Positions 9,388 through 17,389 of a stretch of DNA of 64,000 bases are shown here, piece after piece; the first letter of the stretch is position 1, and each line of letters opens with the position of its first letter. The translations under genes were made by a program, and so were the position numbers. The notes beneath the pieces were generated by a model. The model ran no database searches and was not told where the DNA came from. It worked only from the letters and a program-made list of their open reading frames with translations. This stretch comes from Streptomyces sp. NBC_01235 (GTDB lineage: Bacteria; Actinomycetota; Actinomycetes; Streptomycetales; Streptomycetaceae). The DNA lies in contig NZ_CP108513.1 of assembly GCF_035989285.1 (NCBI RefSeq), forward strand, positions 4,526,001 to 4,590,000, in the 5' to 3' direction.

Positions 9388-10367
9388 GGCGCGTGCGGCT
9401 GGCGGCCGCGGGCGCACCGGCGCTGCTCTCCGGGTCACTGGCGCTGGTGGCGCTCTCCGGCTGCGGGCTGAGCAGCGGCTCCCCGATGGTCGACGACGTC
9501 TCGCCCGGGACGATCGGGAAGGGCGAACCGCTCAAGGGCGCCCACCTCACCGTGACGTCCAAGTCGTTCACCGAGAACCTGATCCTCGGCGCGATGATGG
9601 GCATCGCCTTCGAGGCGGCCGGCGCGGACGTGCTCGACCGCACCGGCATCCAGGGGTCCATCGGCTCCCGCGAGGCGGTCCGCAAGGGCGACGCGGACGG
9701 CATGTACGAGTACACGGGCACCGCCTGGATCACCTACCAGGGCAACAGCGAGCCCATCGCCGACCCGCGGGCACAATGGCGGGCCGTGCACGACGCGGAC
9801 CTCAAGAACGGGCTGACGTGGCTGCCCCAGTCGCAGCTGAACAACACCTACGCGCCGGCGATGAACCAGGACGCCTACAAGAAGTACGGCACGAGGACGC
9901 TGTCGGACGTGGCGGCCCTGGCCAGGTCGGCCCCCGGCGCGGTGACGCTGTGCGTGGAGAGCGAGTTCGCCAACCGGGCGGACGGACTGCCGGGGATGCA
10001 GAAGGCGTACGGGATGAACGTGCCGGCGTCCCGGATCACGCAGATGGACACCGGGATCATCTACACCCAGGTGCGGAAGGGGAGTTGCACGTACGGAGAG
10101 GTGTTCACCACCGACGGGCGCATCAGGTCCATGAACCTCGTGGTGATGGCCGACGACAAGAGGTTCTTCCCCAACTACAACGCGGCGCCCGAGATCAACT
10201 CCAGGACGCTGAAGAAGTGGCCGGCCATCGCGGAGGTCCTGAACCCCGTCACGAAGAAGCTGAACAACACGCTGGCGCAGGAACTGAACGCCAAGGTGGA
10301 CGTCGACGGGGAGGATCCGCACCAGGTCGCGCTGGACTGGATGAAGGCCCAGGGGTTCGTGAGGTAG
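9384..10367 (+). CDS. Glycine betaine/choline-binding lipoprotein (OpuAC/ProX family)
   Basis: The 327-residue protein has a short basic start, a hydrophobic core and the lipobox LSGC with the acceptor Cys at residue 27, so it is anchored outside the membrane. The mature part is a type II periplasmic binding fold (SKSFTENLILGAMM, GMYEYTGTAW, TGIIYTQVRKGSC). The TENLILG and EYTGTAW segments mark OpuCC-like quaternary-amine receptors. The GTG start overlaps the stop of the preceding permease gene (GTGA), and this is the last gene of the four-gene transporter operon. It ends just before the 28-bp repeat array. Confidence 0.93.
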   Translation: MRRVRLAAAGAPALLSGSLALVALSGCGLSSGSPMVDDVSPGTIGKGEPLKGAHLTVTSKSFTENLILGAMMGIAFEAAGADVLDRTGIQGSIGSREAVRKGDADGMYEYTGTAWITYQGNSEPIADPRAQWRAVHDADLKNGLTWLPQSQLNNTYAPAMNQDAYKKYGTRTLSDVAALARSAPGAVTLCVESEFANRADGLPGMQKAYGMNVPASRITQMDTGIIYTQVRKGSCTYGEVFTTDGRIRSMNLVVMADDKRFFPNYNAAPEINSRTLKKWPAIAEVLNPVTKKLNNTLAQELNAKVDVDGEDPHQVALDWMKAQGFVR

Positions 10368-10380
10368 CCGGGGCACGGTT

Positions 10381-10612
10381 CAGTAACTGAGGCTATGGGG
10401 CGCGCGGTTCAGCAGCTGAGGCTTGGGGGAGTGACTCAGCGGCTGAGATTCGGGGGGTGGCTCAGCGGCTGAGGTTCGGGGGGCGGGGTCCAGCAGCTGA
10501 AATTCGGAGGGCGAGGTTCAGCAACTGAAGTTCGGAGGGCGAGGCTCAGCAACTGAAGTTCGGAGGGCGAGGCTCAGCAACTGAAGTTCGGAGGGCGAGG
10601 TTCAGCAGCTCG
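10381..10612. repeat. Nine-copy 26-29-bp tandem array with CAGCARCTGA core
   Basis: Copies of the near-palindromic core CAG(C/T)(A/G)(A/G)CTGA start at 10381, 10410, 10437, 10463, 10491, 10519, 10547, 10575 and 10603. The last five copies are spaced exactly 28 bp apart. The array fills the gap between two convergent genes, and its last copy forms the final codons and the stop codon of the minus-strand protease gene. Confidence 0.85.
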
Positions 10613-11393
10613 GTACCGAGCCCTTCCCCTTCTCCAGTGCGACCAGCGCGCCCACCGCGCCCTTGAGCGTGGTGACCGGAATCAGCCGCAGCCCCTTGGG
10701 CAGCTCGGCCTTCGCGTCGCCGCACTCGTCCTTCGGCACGAGGAAGACGGTCGCCCCGTCCCGCCGGGCGGCCTGCGTCTTCAGGGCGACGCCGCCGACC
10801 GCGCCGACCTTGCCGTCGGCGTCGATGGTCCCCGTACCGGCGATCGTGCGGCCACCCGTGAGGTCGCCGCCGCCGCCGTCGCCGTCGAGCTTGTCGACGA
10901 TGCCGAGCGAGAACAGCAGCCCCGCGCTGGGTCCGCCCACGTCGGACAGCTTCAGCGTGACCTTGATGCCGTCGCCGCCACGGTCGAGGTACTTCAGCGC
11001 GGCCTCGGTCGCGGCGTCCTGGGACTGCTGCATCTGCTCGGTGTTGTGCTGCTCGATCTCCTTGGTGCTCTCCCCGCTGGGGTACACGGAGTCGTGCGGC
11101 ATGATCGCCTGGTCGGCACGGAACCAGCCGTCGATCACATCGGCGAGCCTGACGGTCGTGTCGGGGTTGGTCGCCTCGATCGTCGTCATCCGCAGTTGCC
11201 CGCTCGTGTCCCGGGTGGGCGCGCCGGAGATGGTGATGACCGGGTCGCCCTTGTTCTCGCCGAGGACGTTCGCCGTCATGCCCGGCTGCGCCACCGAGAA
11301 CGGCAGCGGCGCGAAGGCGGCCGTGGCGAGCAGCGCCACGAGGGGCAGAGCGCAGACGGCGAGGGCCTGGGGGCGTGAGAGACGAGAGAGCAC
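10602..11393 (-). CDS. Secreted Lon-type (S16) protease-like protein lacking a PDZ domain
   Basis: From the GTG at 11393 the 263-residue protein has a signal-anchor segment (residues ~8-30). An N-terminal region typical of actinobacterial YlbL-like proteins follows (DVIDGWFRADQAIMPHDSVYP), and then an S16 Lon catalytic domain. The catalytic Ser sits in GGPSAG and the Lys in GAVGGVALK. Relatives I know carry a PDZ domain between the two parts and run ~350 residues. Here the YLDRGGDG segment passes straight to the protease domain, so the PDZ is missing. The reading frame continues upstream to 11504 but without signal-peptide character. The C-terminal SC and stop lie inside the repeat array. Confidence 0.75.
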   Translation of the reverse strand: MLSRLSRPQALAVCALPLVALLATAAFAPLPFSVAQPGMTANVLGENKGDPVITISGAPTRDTSGQLRMTTIEATNPDTTVRLADVIDGWFRADQAIMPHDSVYPSGESTKEIEQHNTEQMQQSQDAATEAALKYLDRGGDGIKVTLKLSDVGGPSAGLLFSLGIVDKLDGDGGGGDLTGGRTIAGTGTIDADGKVGAVGGVALKTQAARRDGATVFLVPKDECGDAKAELPKGLRLIPVTTLKGAVGALVALEKGKGSVPSC

Positions 11394-11595
11394 GGGGTCA
11401 ATGTAACGGGCGGGGGTATGCACACGACCGCGCAGGTACAGACAGCCCGCGGGCAGACGTGCCGGTGGCCGGCACGGCCCACGGACAGTCGTGCCCGCAG
11501 CCACCGCACGCGGCGGGCCGTCCTCCCCACGGCCGCCACAGCCGCGGGCAGACGTACCGCTGGGCCCGCATGGGCGGCCGCAGAGGGTCCCCTCG

Positions 11596-11910
11596 GGGCG
11601 TCACCTCAGGGGGGTCACCTCAGGGGGGTCACCTCAGGGGGATCGCCTCGGGGGCTCACCTCAGGAGGGTCACCCAGGGGGTTCACCTCGGAGGGATCGC
11701 CTCGGGGACTCACCTCGGGGGATCGCCTCGGGGCTCACCTCGGGGCTCACCTCGGGGGATCGCCTCGGGGCTCACCTCGGGGCTCACCTCGGGGGATCGC
11801 CTCGGGGCTCACCTCGGGGCTCACCTCGGGGATCACCTCGGGGATCACCTCGGGGGATCGCCTCGGGTCGGGGGGATCGCCTCGGGGATCCCCCTCTTAG
11901 GGGTCCCCCT
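11596..11910. repeat. Low-complexity array of 12-14-bp TCACCTC/TCGCCTC units
   Basis: About 22 units of the form (A/C)TC(A/G)CCTCGGGG(G) follow each other. A higher-order block of three units (one TCGCCTC, two TCACCTC) recurs three times between about 11720 and 11835. Both strands give long open frames of simple repeated peptides, which I regard as artefacts of the repeat. The region 11394-12018 otherwise shows no gene. Confidence 0.8.
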
Positions 11911-12018
11911 CTTAGGGTCCCCCCTCTGCGGGCCGTCTCTGAAGGAGGCGCCCGGCCCGCGTCGGCGAGCGTCCTTACCCGCGCCCGGCGCCGGCCCGGG
12001 GCGCCCGTCCGGCGGACG

Positions 12019-12660
12019 TCAGCGCAGGGCCTCCGCCACCTCGCGCGCCGCGTCCATCACCCGCGGTCCGACCCGCTCCGGCACCGCGTCCGCGAGCATC
12101 ACCACCCCCACGCTCCCCTCGACCCCGGTCACCCCGAGCAACGGCGCCGCAGCCCCGCTCGCCCCCGCCTCCAGCTCCCCGTGCGTCAAGGTGTAGCCCG
12201 GCTCGTCCGGGAGCTTCTGCCGCGCGGCGAGGATCGCCCGGCCCGCGGCGCCCCGGTCCAGCGGATGCCGGAACCCGGCCCGGTACGCCACGTGGTAGTC
12301 CGTCCAGGTCGGCTCGACGACGGCGACGGCGAGCGCCTCCGTCCCGTCCACCAGCGTCAGATGCGCGGTCGCCCCTATGTCCTCGGCCAGCGACCGCAGC
12401 GCGGGCAGCGCCGCCTCCCGCACCAACGGGTGCACCTGGCGGCCGAGCCTCAGCACTCCGAGGCCGACCCGGGCTCGGCCGCCCAGGTCCCGCCGTACGA
12501 GTGCGTGCTGCTCCAGGGTGGCGAGCAACCGGTACACAACGGTCCGGTTCACGCCCAGTTTGTTGGAAAGCTCGGTGACGGTCAGCCCGTGGTCGGTATC
12601 GGCCAGCAGCTTGAGAACCTTCAGTCCTCGATCGAGCGTCTGGGAGGTCTCCGCGGTCAC
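12019..12660 (-). CDS. IclR family transcriptional regulator
   Basis: The 213-residue protein has an N-terminal winged helix (residues ~5-65, ELSNKLGVNRTVVYRLLATL) and a C-terminal IclR effector domain (AHLTLVDGTEALAVAVVEP, HPLDRGAAGRAILA, GSVGVVMLAD). I start it at the GTG at 12658-12660, because AAGGAG then lies 8 bases upstream; a GTG three codons earlier would leave only one base of spacing. An IclR protein called HpdR controls hppD in S. coelicolor as I recall, and this gene is in the right neighbourhood. Whether it is that orthologue needs a comparison. Confidence 0.9.
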   Translation of the reverse strand: MTAETSQTLDRGLKVLKLLADTDHGLTVTELSNKLGVNRTVVYRLLATLEQHALVRRDLGGRARVGLGVLRLGRQVHPLVREAALPALRSLAEDIGATAHLTLVDGTEALAVAVVEPTWTDYHVAYRAGFRHPLDRGAAGRAILAARQKLPDEPGYTLTHGELEAGASGAAAPLLGVTGVEGSVGVVMLADAVPERVGPRVMDAAREVAEALR

Positions 12661-12710
12661 GACGCCCACTCCTTAAGTGGTGAGGTCGGCGGGCCCCCGT
12701 CGCGGCGGAT

Positions 12711-12736
12711 GCGTCACCGAGTCCCGTCAGTGACGC
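12711..12736. promoter_or_regulatory. Inverted repeat upstream of the IclR gene
   Basis: GCGTCAC (12711-12717) and GTGACGC (12730-12736) form a perfect 7-bp inverted repeat about 50 bases before the IclR start. IclR regulators often repress their own promoter at such dyads. The rest of the 12661-12984 gap shows nothing else definite. Confidence 0.4.
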
Positions 12737-12984
12737 GCTTCAGAGGCCGCCGATCGACAGATGGGCCCGGCGTGTCCGGGCCCAGTCGCTTCACGGCTGC
12801 GCTCCGCGGCGGCGCTGCCACGGGGCGTGTGCGTAGCGGGACAGTAGCGAAGCAGGTTCGCTGAGCGGAAGGCTCCGTCCAGAATCCGGTCATTGGCCGG
12901 TATGGACTACCTACATTTATCCCGATACGTACGGAGCGTGACGGCGTCGCGTGCGCCCCTGAGTCCCAGGAGATCACCGGGATC

Positions 12985-14793
12985 TCACTTCATCCGCGTC
13001 GCCCACTCCTGCACCTTGGCGATGCGCTGGCGCAACTGTCCCGCCGTCGCCTCCGCGCTCGGCGGTCCGCCGCACACGCGCCGCAGCTCGGTGTGGATCA
13101 CGCCGTGCGGCTTGCCGCTCTGGTGGACGTACGCGCCGACCATCGTGTTGAGCTGCTTGCGCAGCTCCATCATCTCCTTGTGCGAGACGACCGGCCGCCG
13201 CTCGGCGGGCAGTTCGAGGAGGTCGGCCTCGGTGTCCGGCTTCTTCTTGCTGTGCGCGATCTGCTTGGCCTGCCGCTTCTGGAGCAGCATCTGCACCTGA
13301 TCGGGCTCCAGCAGCCCCGGGATGCCGAGGTAGTCCTGCTCCTCGTCGCTTCCCGGGTGGGCCTGCATGCCGAACTCGGCGCCGTTGTACATCACCCGGT
13401 CGAAGGTGGCCTCTGACTCCAGCGCCTCGAAGGCGAACTGCTCCTGCTCGCCGGTGTCCTCGTCCTGCTCCTTGTTCGCCTCGTCCATCTCCTTCTCGGA
13501 CTCGGCGTACGGATCCTCCTCTCCCTCCTTCTTGGGCTTGTCGAGGGCGTGGTCGCGCTCGACCTCCATCTCGCCTGCGAAGGTGAGGAGGTCGGGGACG
13601 GTCGGCAGGAAGACGGACGCGGTCTCGCCGCGCCGCCGGGACCGCACGAAGCGGCCGACGGCCTGAGCGAAGAAGAGGGGTGTGGAGATGGTGGTGGCGT
13701 ACACCCCGACGGCGAGCCGCGGCACGTCGACGCCTTCCGACACCATCCGTACCGCGACCATCCACCGGTCGTTGCTCGCGCTGAACTCGTCGATGCGGTT
13801 GGACGCGCCGGTGTCGTCGGAGAGGACGAGGGTCGCCTTCGTCCCCGTGATCTCCCGGATCAGCTTGGCGTAGGCGCGGGCGGAGTCCTGGTCGGAGGCG
13901 ATGACGAGCGCGCCGGCGTCCGGAATGGCCTTCCTGACCTCGGTGAGCCGCTGATCGGCGGCGCGCAGCACGCTCGGCATCCACTCGCCGCGCGGGTCGA
14001 GCGCGGTACGCCAGGCCTGACTGATCGCGTCCTTGGTCATCGGCTCGCCGAGCCGGGCCGCGATCTCGTCGCCGGCCTTCGTCCGCCAGCGCATGTTGCC
14101 GCTGTAGGAGAGGAAGATGACGGGCCGCACGACGTGGTCGGCGAGCGCCGACCCGTACCCGTAGGTGTAGTCGGCGGCGGACCGCCGGATCCCGTCGTTC
14201 CCCTCCTCGTACGTCACGAAGGGGATGGGGTTGGTGTCCGACCGGAACGGCGTACCGGTGAGCGCGAGGCGGCGGGTGGCCGGCTCGAACGCCTCCAGGC
14301 ACGCCTCACCCCACGACTTGGAGTCACCGGCGTGGTGGATCTCGTCGAGGATGACGAGGGTCTTGCGCTGCTCGGACCGGTTCCGGTGGAGCATCGGCCG
14401 TACGCCGACGCCCGCGTACGTCACGGCGACGCCGTGGTAGTCCTTGCTGAGAGGTCCGGCGCTGTACTCGGGGTCCAGCCGGATCCCTATCCTCGCCGCC
14501 GCTTCCGCCCACTGCTTCTTCAGGTGCTCGGTCGGCGCGACCACCGTCACCTGCTGCACGACGTGATGGTGCAGCAGCCAGGAGGCGAGGGTCAGCGCGA
14601 AGGTCGTCTTGCCGGCGCCGGGGGTGGCGACGGCGAGGAAGTCGCGCGGCTGCTCCTGGATGTACTTCTCCATCGCCCCCTGCTGCCAGGCACGCAGCTT
14701 GCTGGCGGTGCCCCAGGGCGCACGGCCGGGAAAGGCGGGCGACAGGTGATGGGAGTGGGAGGAGGACGCGGAGGTGGCGGCGGTGGTAGTCAC
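12985..14793 (-). CDS. DEAD/DEAH-type superfamily 2 helicase
   Basis: The ~602-residue protein has an SF2 core: Walker A ATPGAGKTTFALTLA, VVAPTEHLKKQW (motif Ia), DEIHH (Walker B, a DExH box), LTGTPFRSD (motif III region), and a C-terminal motor with MVSEGVDVPRLAV and the arginine-finger segment QAVGRFVRSRR. It resembles the ResIII/UvsW type of DNA helicase. A highly charged acidic insert (KKEGEEDPYAESEKEMDEANKEQ, in two parts) and a Q/K-rich tail follow. I chose the GTG at 14791-14793 with GGAGA just upstream; a TTG at 14823 would add 10 residues without a ribosome binding site. Confidence 0.85.
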   Translation of the reverse strand: MTTTAATSASSSHSHHLSPAFPGRAPWGTASKLRAWQQGAMEKYIQEQPRDFLAVATPGAGKTTFALTLASWLLHHHVVQQVTVVAPTEHLKKQWAEAAARIGIRLDPEYSAGPLSKDYHGVAVTYAGVGVRPMLHRNRSEQRKTLVILDEIHHAGDSKSWGEACLEAFEPATRRLALTGTPFRSDTNPIPFVTYEEGNDGIRRSAADYTYGYGSALADHVVRPVIFLSYSGNMRWRTKAGDEIAARLGEPMTKDAISQAWRTALDPRGEWMPSVLRAADQRLTEVRKAIPDAGALVIASDQDSARAYAKLIREITGTKATLVLSDDTGASNRIDEFSASNDRWMVAVRMVSEGVDVPRLAVGVYATTISTPLFFAQAVGRFVRSRRRGETASVFLPTVPDLLTFAGEMEVERDHALDKPKKEGEEDPYAESEKEMDEANKEQDEDTGEQEQFAFEALESEATFDRVMYNGAEFGMQAHPGSDEEQDYLGIPGLLEPDQVQMLLQKRQAKQIAHSKKKPDTEADLLELPAERRPVVSHKEMMELRKQLNTMVGAYVHQSGKPHGVIHTELRRVCGGPPSAEATAGQLRQRIAKVQEWATRMK

Positions 14794-14929
14794 GGTCTCC
14801 GGGTTCGGGGTCGGGCGGCTCAACTGTGCAGGAACGACTCGGCTGGGTATGACAACCGGGCCACCCTACCGGCGGCCCGCCGGTGTCCATGTGCGAACAA
14901 GGCCGGGTCGCCGGTGGGTGGGACTCACG

Positions 14930-15304
14930 TCACAGCGCCCGCAGCCGCCGCGCGATGACCGCGACCTCGGACTCCGTACCGGACGCCACGTCGATGACCA
15001 GCTCGTACGCCGCGTCCTGGTCGCAGGCGGCGAGATCCACGCCGTGCAGCGCGAGAAAGGTCACGGGCGCCGGCCACGCGGCGCGCTTGTTGCCGTCGAC
15101 GAGGGGATGGTTCGTGGCGATCGCGTGCAGGAGGGCGGCGGCCTGCTCGTGGACGTCGTCGTACGCGGCCGTGCCGAACATCCGCGCGCGGGGCCGGTGC
15201 ACGGCGGAGGCGAGCGGACCGGGCGCCCGTGCCTCGGGGGCCCGCCCGCCGAACGCGATCCGCGCGATCTCGGTGACCTCGGCGACGGTGAGGTGCCCGG
15301 TCAT
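14930..15304 (-). CDS. Doc/Fic-family death-on-curing toxin
   Basis: The 124-residue protein is of typical Doc length. It carries the active-site loop HPLVDGNKR (residues ~67-75), matching the Fic/Doc HxFx(D/E)GNxR pattern with Leu for Phe, as is common in actinobacterial Doc proteins. Doc phosphorylates EF-Tu and stops translation; it is normally held by a Phd or ribbon-helix-helix antitoxin made from the gene just upstream. Its ATG overlaps the stop of the upstream frame (ATGA), the usual antitoxin-toxin layout, but only a C-terminal piece of that antitoxin is left. The toxin frame itself is intact. Confidence 0.8.
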   Translation of the reverse strand: MTGHLTVAEVTEIARIAFGGRAPEARAPGPLASAVHRPRARMFGTAAYDDVHEQAAALLHAIATNHPLVDGNKRAAWPAPVTFLALHGVDLAACDQDAAYELVIDVASGTESEVAVIARRLRAL

Positions 15305-15369
15305 TCGCCCAGCCTCCGCAGCAGGTCGGCGTGGGCTCCCGCGAGCCGCTCGGCCACGGCCCGCACCCG
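15301..15369 (-). pseudogene. C-terminal remnant of the Doc antitoxin gene
   Basis: The frame that ends in the TGA overlapping the doc ATG encodes VRAVAERLAGAHADLLRR followed by LGE. That is an amphipathic tail like those of ribbon-helix-helix antitoxins that precede Doc in Streptomyces. Upstream of it the sequence changes into a transporter-like frame, so the DNA-binding half is missing. The assignment is from pattern only. Confidence 0.4.
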
Positions 15370-15628
15370 CAGCGAGCAACAGCACGTCGGACAGACCGTC
15401 GGCGATCTGCAGCCCGGCGGAGTTGGCCCCCGCCTCCTCGGGAGCGGAGAGCTGCAGCAGCAGCACGCTGGTGGAGGAGATCACCAGCCCCATCCCGAAA
15501 CACCCGAATCCCCAGGCGACGGCCAAGGCCCAGGCGGGCACGGAGTGGACCAGCACACTGGGCGCGGCGGCGATGGCGCCGGCCGCCAGCACCATCAGCC
15601 GCTCCCGGTACGGCTCCGCCCGCGGCTT
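15370..15628 (-). pseudogene. C-terminal fragment of an MFS transporter
   Basis: An open frame with no plausible start encodes the last three transmembrane segments of a major facilitator protein. It includes AVAWGFGCFGMGLVISSTSV and LLLQLSAPEEAGANSAGLQI, hallmarks of Streptomyces drug-efflux MFS proteins. It begins right after a stop codon (15629-15631) and at its end runs out of frame into the antitoxin remnant. A deletion probably joined the two genes. Confidence 0.65.
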
Positions 15629-15760
15629 TCACACCCCCGTTTCATGAACGGCGTATGGCAGTCCCATTGCAGCCCCGCCGATTCCCTTGAGCCCCTTCCC
15701 ACCCCGGCCATACGGTCGACGTACCAAGTTCGGAACGGGACGAAAACCCCAACCCGACCT

Positions 15761-15832
15761 GGCCGTGTGCCCGAGTGGCTTAGGGACTCGCCTGCAAAGC
15801 GAGGTACGTGGGTTCAATTCCCGCCACGGCCT
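15761..15832 (+). tRNA. tRNA-Cys (GCA)
   Basis: A 72-base cloverleaf can be drawn: acceptor GGCCGTG/CACGGCC, anticodon stem CTCGC/GCGAG with loop CTGCAAA (anticodon GCA), and T arm GTGGG-TTCAATT-CCCGC. The discriminator is U73, the identity base for cysteine, and CCA is encoded (15833-15835). The next 1.6 kb is mosaic, as is common beside tRNA genes, but I found no second copy of its 3' end in the window. Confidence 0.93.
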
Positions 15833-15848
15833 CCAAAACCCGTGTCAC

Positions 15849-15874
15849 GGCCGACCACTGGCGGGTGGTCGGCC
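15849..15874 (+). terminator. Hairpin after tRNA-Cys
   Basis: GGCCGACCAC (15849-15858) pairs perfectly with GTGGTCGGCC (15865-15874) across a 6-base loop, 14 bases after the tRNA CCA. No U-run follows, as is usual for Streptomyces terminators. Confidence 0.6.
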
Positions 15875-15916
15875 GGGGCGGCAGCACCGAAATCCGATGT
15901 CCCTGCAGGACGGCGG

Positions 15917-16048
15917 TCAGCGAGGGCTGCGACTCACAGAGTTGGCACAGCGGCCGTGGACCCAACCTGAGCCGCCGGTCGTACTCACCTGCTCGTATGG
16001 AACAGATTCCTCCCCGTCCTCGACCGCCCGGTCGCAGGCAACGCACAT
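15917..16048 (-). CDS. Possible 43-residue zinc-knuckle protein
   Basis: A short frame starting at ATG 16046-16048 reads MCVACDRAVEDGEESV and ends GWVHGRCANSVSRSPR. The CxxC and HxxC pair suggests a zinc-binding knuckle, as in other small Streptomyces proteins encoded next to XRE regulators. It starts 38 bp downstream of the XRE stop on the same strand. No clear ribosome binding site is seen, so it may itself be a remnant. Confidence 0.35.
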   Translation of the reverse strand: MCVACDRAVEDGEESVPYEQVSTTGGSGWVHGRCANSVSRSPR

Positions 16049-16085
16049 CCGGACGCCGGTCAATGTGTCGCAGTGATCGCGGAGT

Positions 16086-16442
16086 TCAAGTACGGATCGC
16101 CCGAGTCGCGACGCCAGACGTGACCGGGAAGCTGTCGATGGCAGCCTTGACGGCGGCCAGTCGAGGGTGGCCAGGGCCGATGAACAGGTCGACGTGCGTT
16201 TCGGGACGCCCCGTCAGGTCTGCCAGGTCGCGTACCCGCAGGACTTCTGCGATACGCAGCACCATGTCGAGCCCGGGCGCCTTCTGCTGCCCGTTCTCGA
16301 TCTTGCGATAGGTGTGCGACGAGAGGCCGAGAAGGTCGGCGGCCTGGGTCTGGGTCATTCCGCGGCGCTCGCGGAGGATCTGCACCCGCTGGCCGAACTT
16401 CATCGGGTCGGCGTACGGGTCCGGAGTAGCGTCTTGAGACAT
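16086..16442 (-). CDS. XRE-family helix-turn-helix regulator, truncated
   Basis: The 118-residue protein has a clear Cro/C1 helix-turn-helix at residues ~16-75 (RERRGMTQTQAADLLGLSSH followed by TYRKIENGQ). It continues into a segment (HPRLAAVKAAIDSFPVTSG) that in many Streptomyces relatives leads into ~280 more residues of helical repeats. Here the frame stops after ATRAIRT, so the effector half is gone. The ATG at 16440-16442 has AGGAGG 13 bases upstream. It is divergent from the PP2C-like gene, an arrangement often seen for these regulators. Whether the short form still works as a DNA-binding protein is unknown. Confidence 0.75.
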   Translation of the reverse strand: MSQDATPDPYADPMKFGQRVQILRERRGMTQTQAADLLGLSSHTYRKIENGQQKAPGLDMVLRIAEVLRVRDLADLTGRPETHVDLFIGPGHPRLAAVKAAIDSFPVTSGVATRAIRT

Positions 16443-16582
16443 CACAGCCTTGGCCCCTCCTCGCAGCTTCGTCGAAACCAGGGTAGTCAGACCGAGCGAG
16501 GAAGGAGTGCCGGTACGACGATGGTCGGTGCGCATCTCGCGCAGCCGCCGGGTAACTCCGCCGTACTGACAGGAAGTCGACC

Positions 16583-17389
16583 ATGCGTGTATCCATCGAC
16601 ACCCGCCCCGGCGGAACCGGCCCCAACGAGGACTGGGTGGCCGGTACGCCGACGCTGGCTGTCGTACTGGACGGGCTGAGCACGGCGGGGCTGGACACGG
16701 GGTGCCGGCACGGCGTCCCTTGGTACGTCAGCCATTTGGGTGGGGCACTCGTCGCCGCTCTGGCAGAGCCCGCCCGTCCGCTCACGGAAGCGTTGGGCAT
16801 GGCCCTCGAACAGGTCGCGGCGCTGCATCCCGGATGCGATCTCGGCCATCCAGGGACACCGTCCGCCACCGTCGCGGTCCTGCGCGAACGGGACGACGCA
16901 CTTGACCATCTCGTTCTCGCGGACTCACCGATTGTCTTCGAGGACAGCACCGGCCACTCGACGATCACGGACCTGCGGGTTGATGACGTACTCCCCGAAC
17001 TCCGGCTCGCAGTCGAGCAGTTCGAGACGCACACGCCGGAACACAGGGAAGCGCTGCGGCATCTCGTGGTCGAGCAGCGGAAGGTGCGGAACACCGCGGA
17101 CGGGTATTGGGTCGCCGCGGCCACCCCGGAAGCGGCCGTTCATGCTCTGACCGGATCCACCCCGCTCGGGGAAGTGCAGGCGGCCGCGGTCATGTCGGAC
17201 GGGGCGTCCCGGCTCGTGACCGAGTACCAGATGGCCACCTGGGCAGAGGTGTTCGTGTCGCTACGCTCCGGAGGGCCCGCGGAACTGATCGACACCGTGC
17301 GGAAGGTCGAGGCGACGGACCCGACGGGCATCCGGTGGCCTCGCTACAAGTCGGGCGACGATGCCGCCGTGGCGTTCTGCCAATGGTGA
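16583..17389 (+). CDS. PP2C-like phosphatase-fold protein
   Basis: The 268-residue protein begins with NEDWVAGTPTLAVVLDGLS, which resembles the first metal-binding strand of PP2C phosphatases (usually an ED...DG pair). It continues with TPSATVAVLRERDDALDHLVL and AAVMSDGASRLV, where the SDG matches the later PP2C metal motif. Such proteins occur next to XRE regulators in Streptomyces mobile regions. It may be a serine/threonine phosphatase acting on a partner kinase, but none is nearby. The ATG is preceded by a weak AGGAAG 6 bases upstream. Confidence 0.6.
   Translation: MRVSIDTRPGGTGPNEDWVAGTPTLAVVLDGLSTAGLDTGCRHGVPWYVSHLGGALVAALAEPARPLTEALGMALEQVAALHPGCDLGHPGTPSATVAVLRERDDALDHLVLADSPIVFEDSTGHSTITDLRVDDVLPELRLAVEQFETHTPEHREALRHLVVEQRKVRNTADGYWVAAATPEAAVHALTGSTPLGEVQAAAVMSDGASRLVTEYQMATWAEVFVSLRSGGPAELIDTVRKVEATDPTGIRWPRYKSGDDAAVAFCQW

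Noticed and set aside
10381..10612. CRISPR array
   Set aside because: The units are contiguous, vary in length by a few bases and have no unique spacers; no cas genes are present.
11394..12018. Long open frames made of repeated GGSPRGSPR or similar peptides
   Set aside because: They come from the 12-14-bp repeats, exist in several frames and lack a ribosome binding site or any family resemblance.
12893..12984. Plus-strand frame across the IclR-helicase gap
   Set aside because: It has no ribosome binding site and overlaps the helicase gene in antisense over most of its length.
15761..15832. Integrated element with tRNA-Cys as attachment site
   Set aside because: No integrase gene and no second copy of the tRNA 3' end were found within the window.
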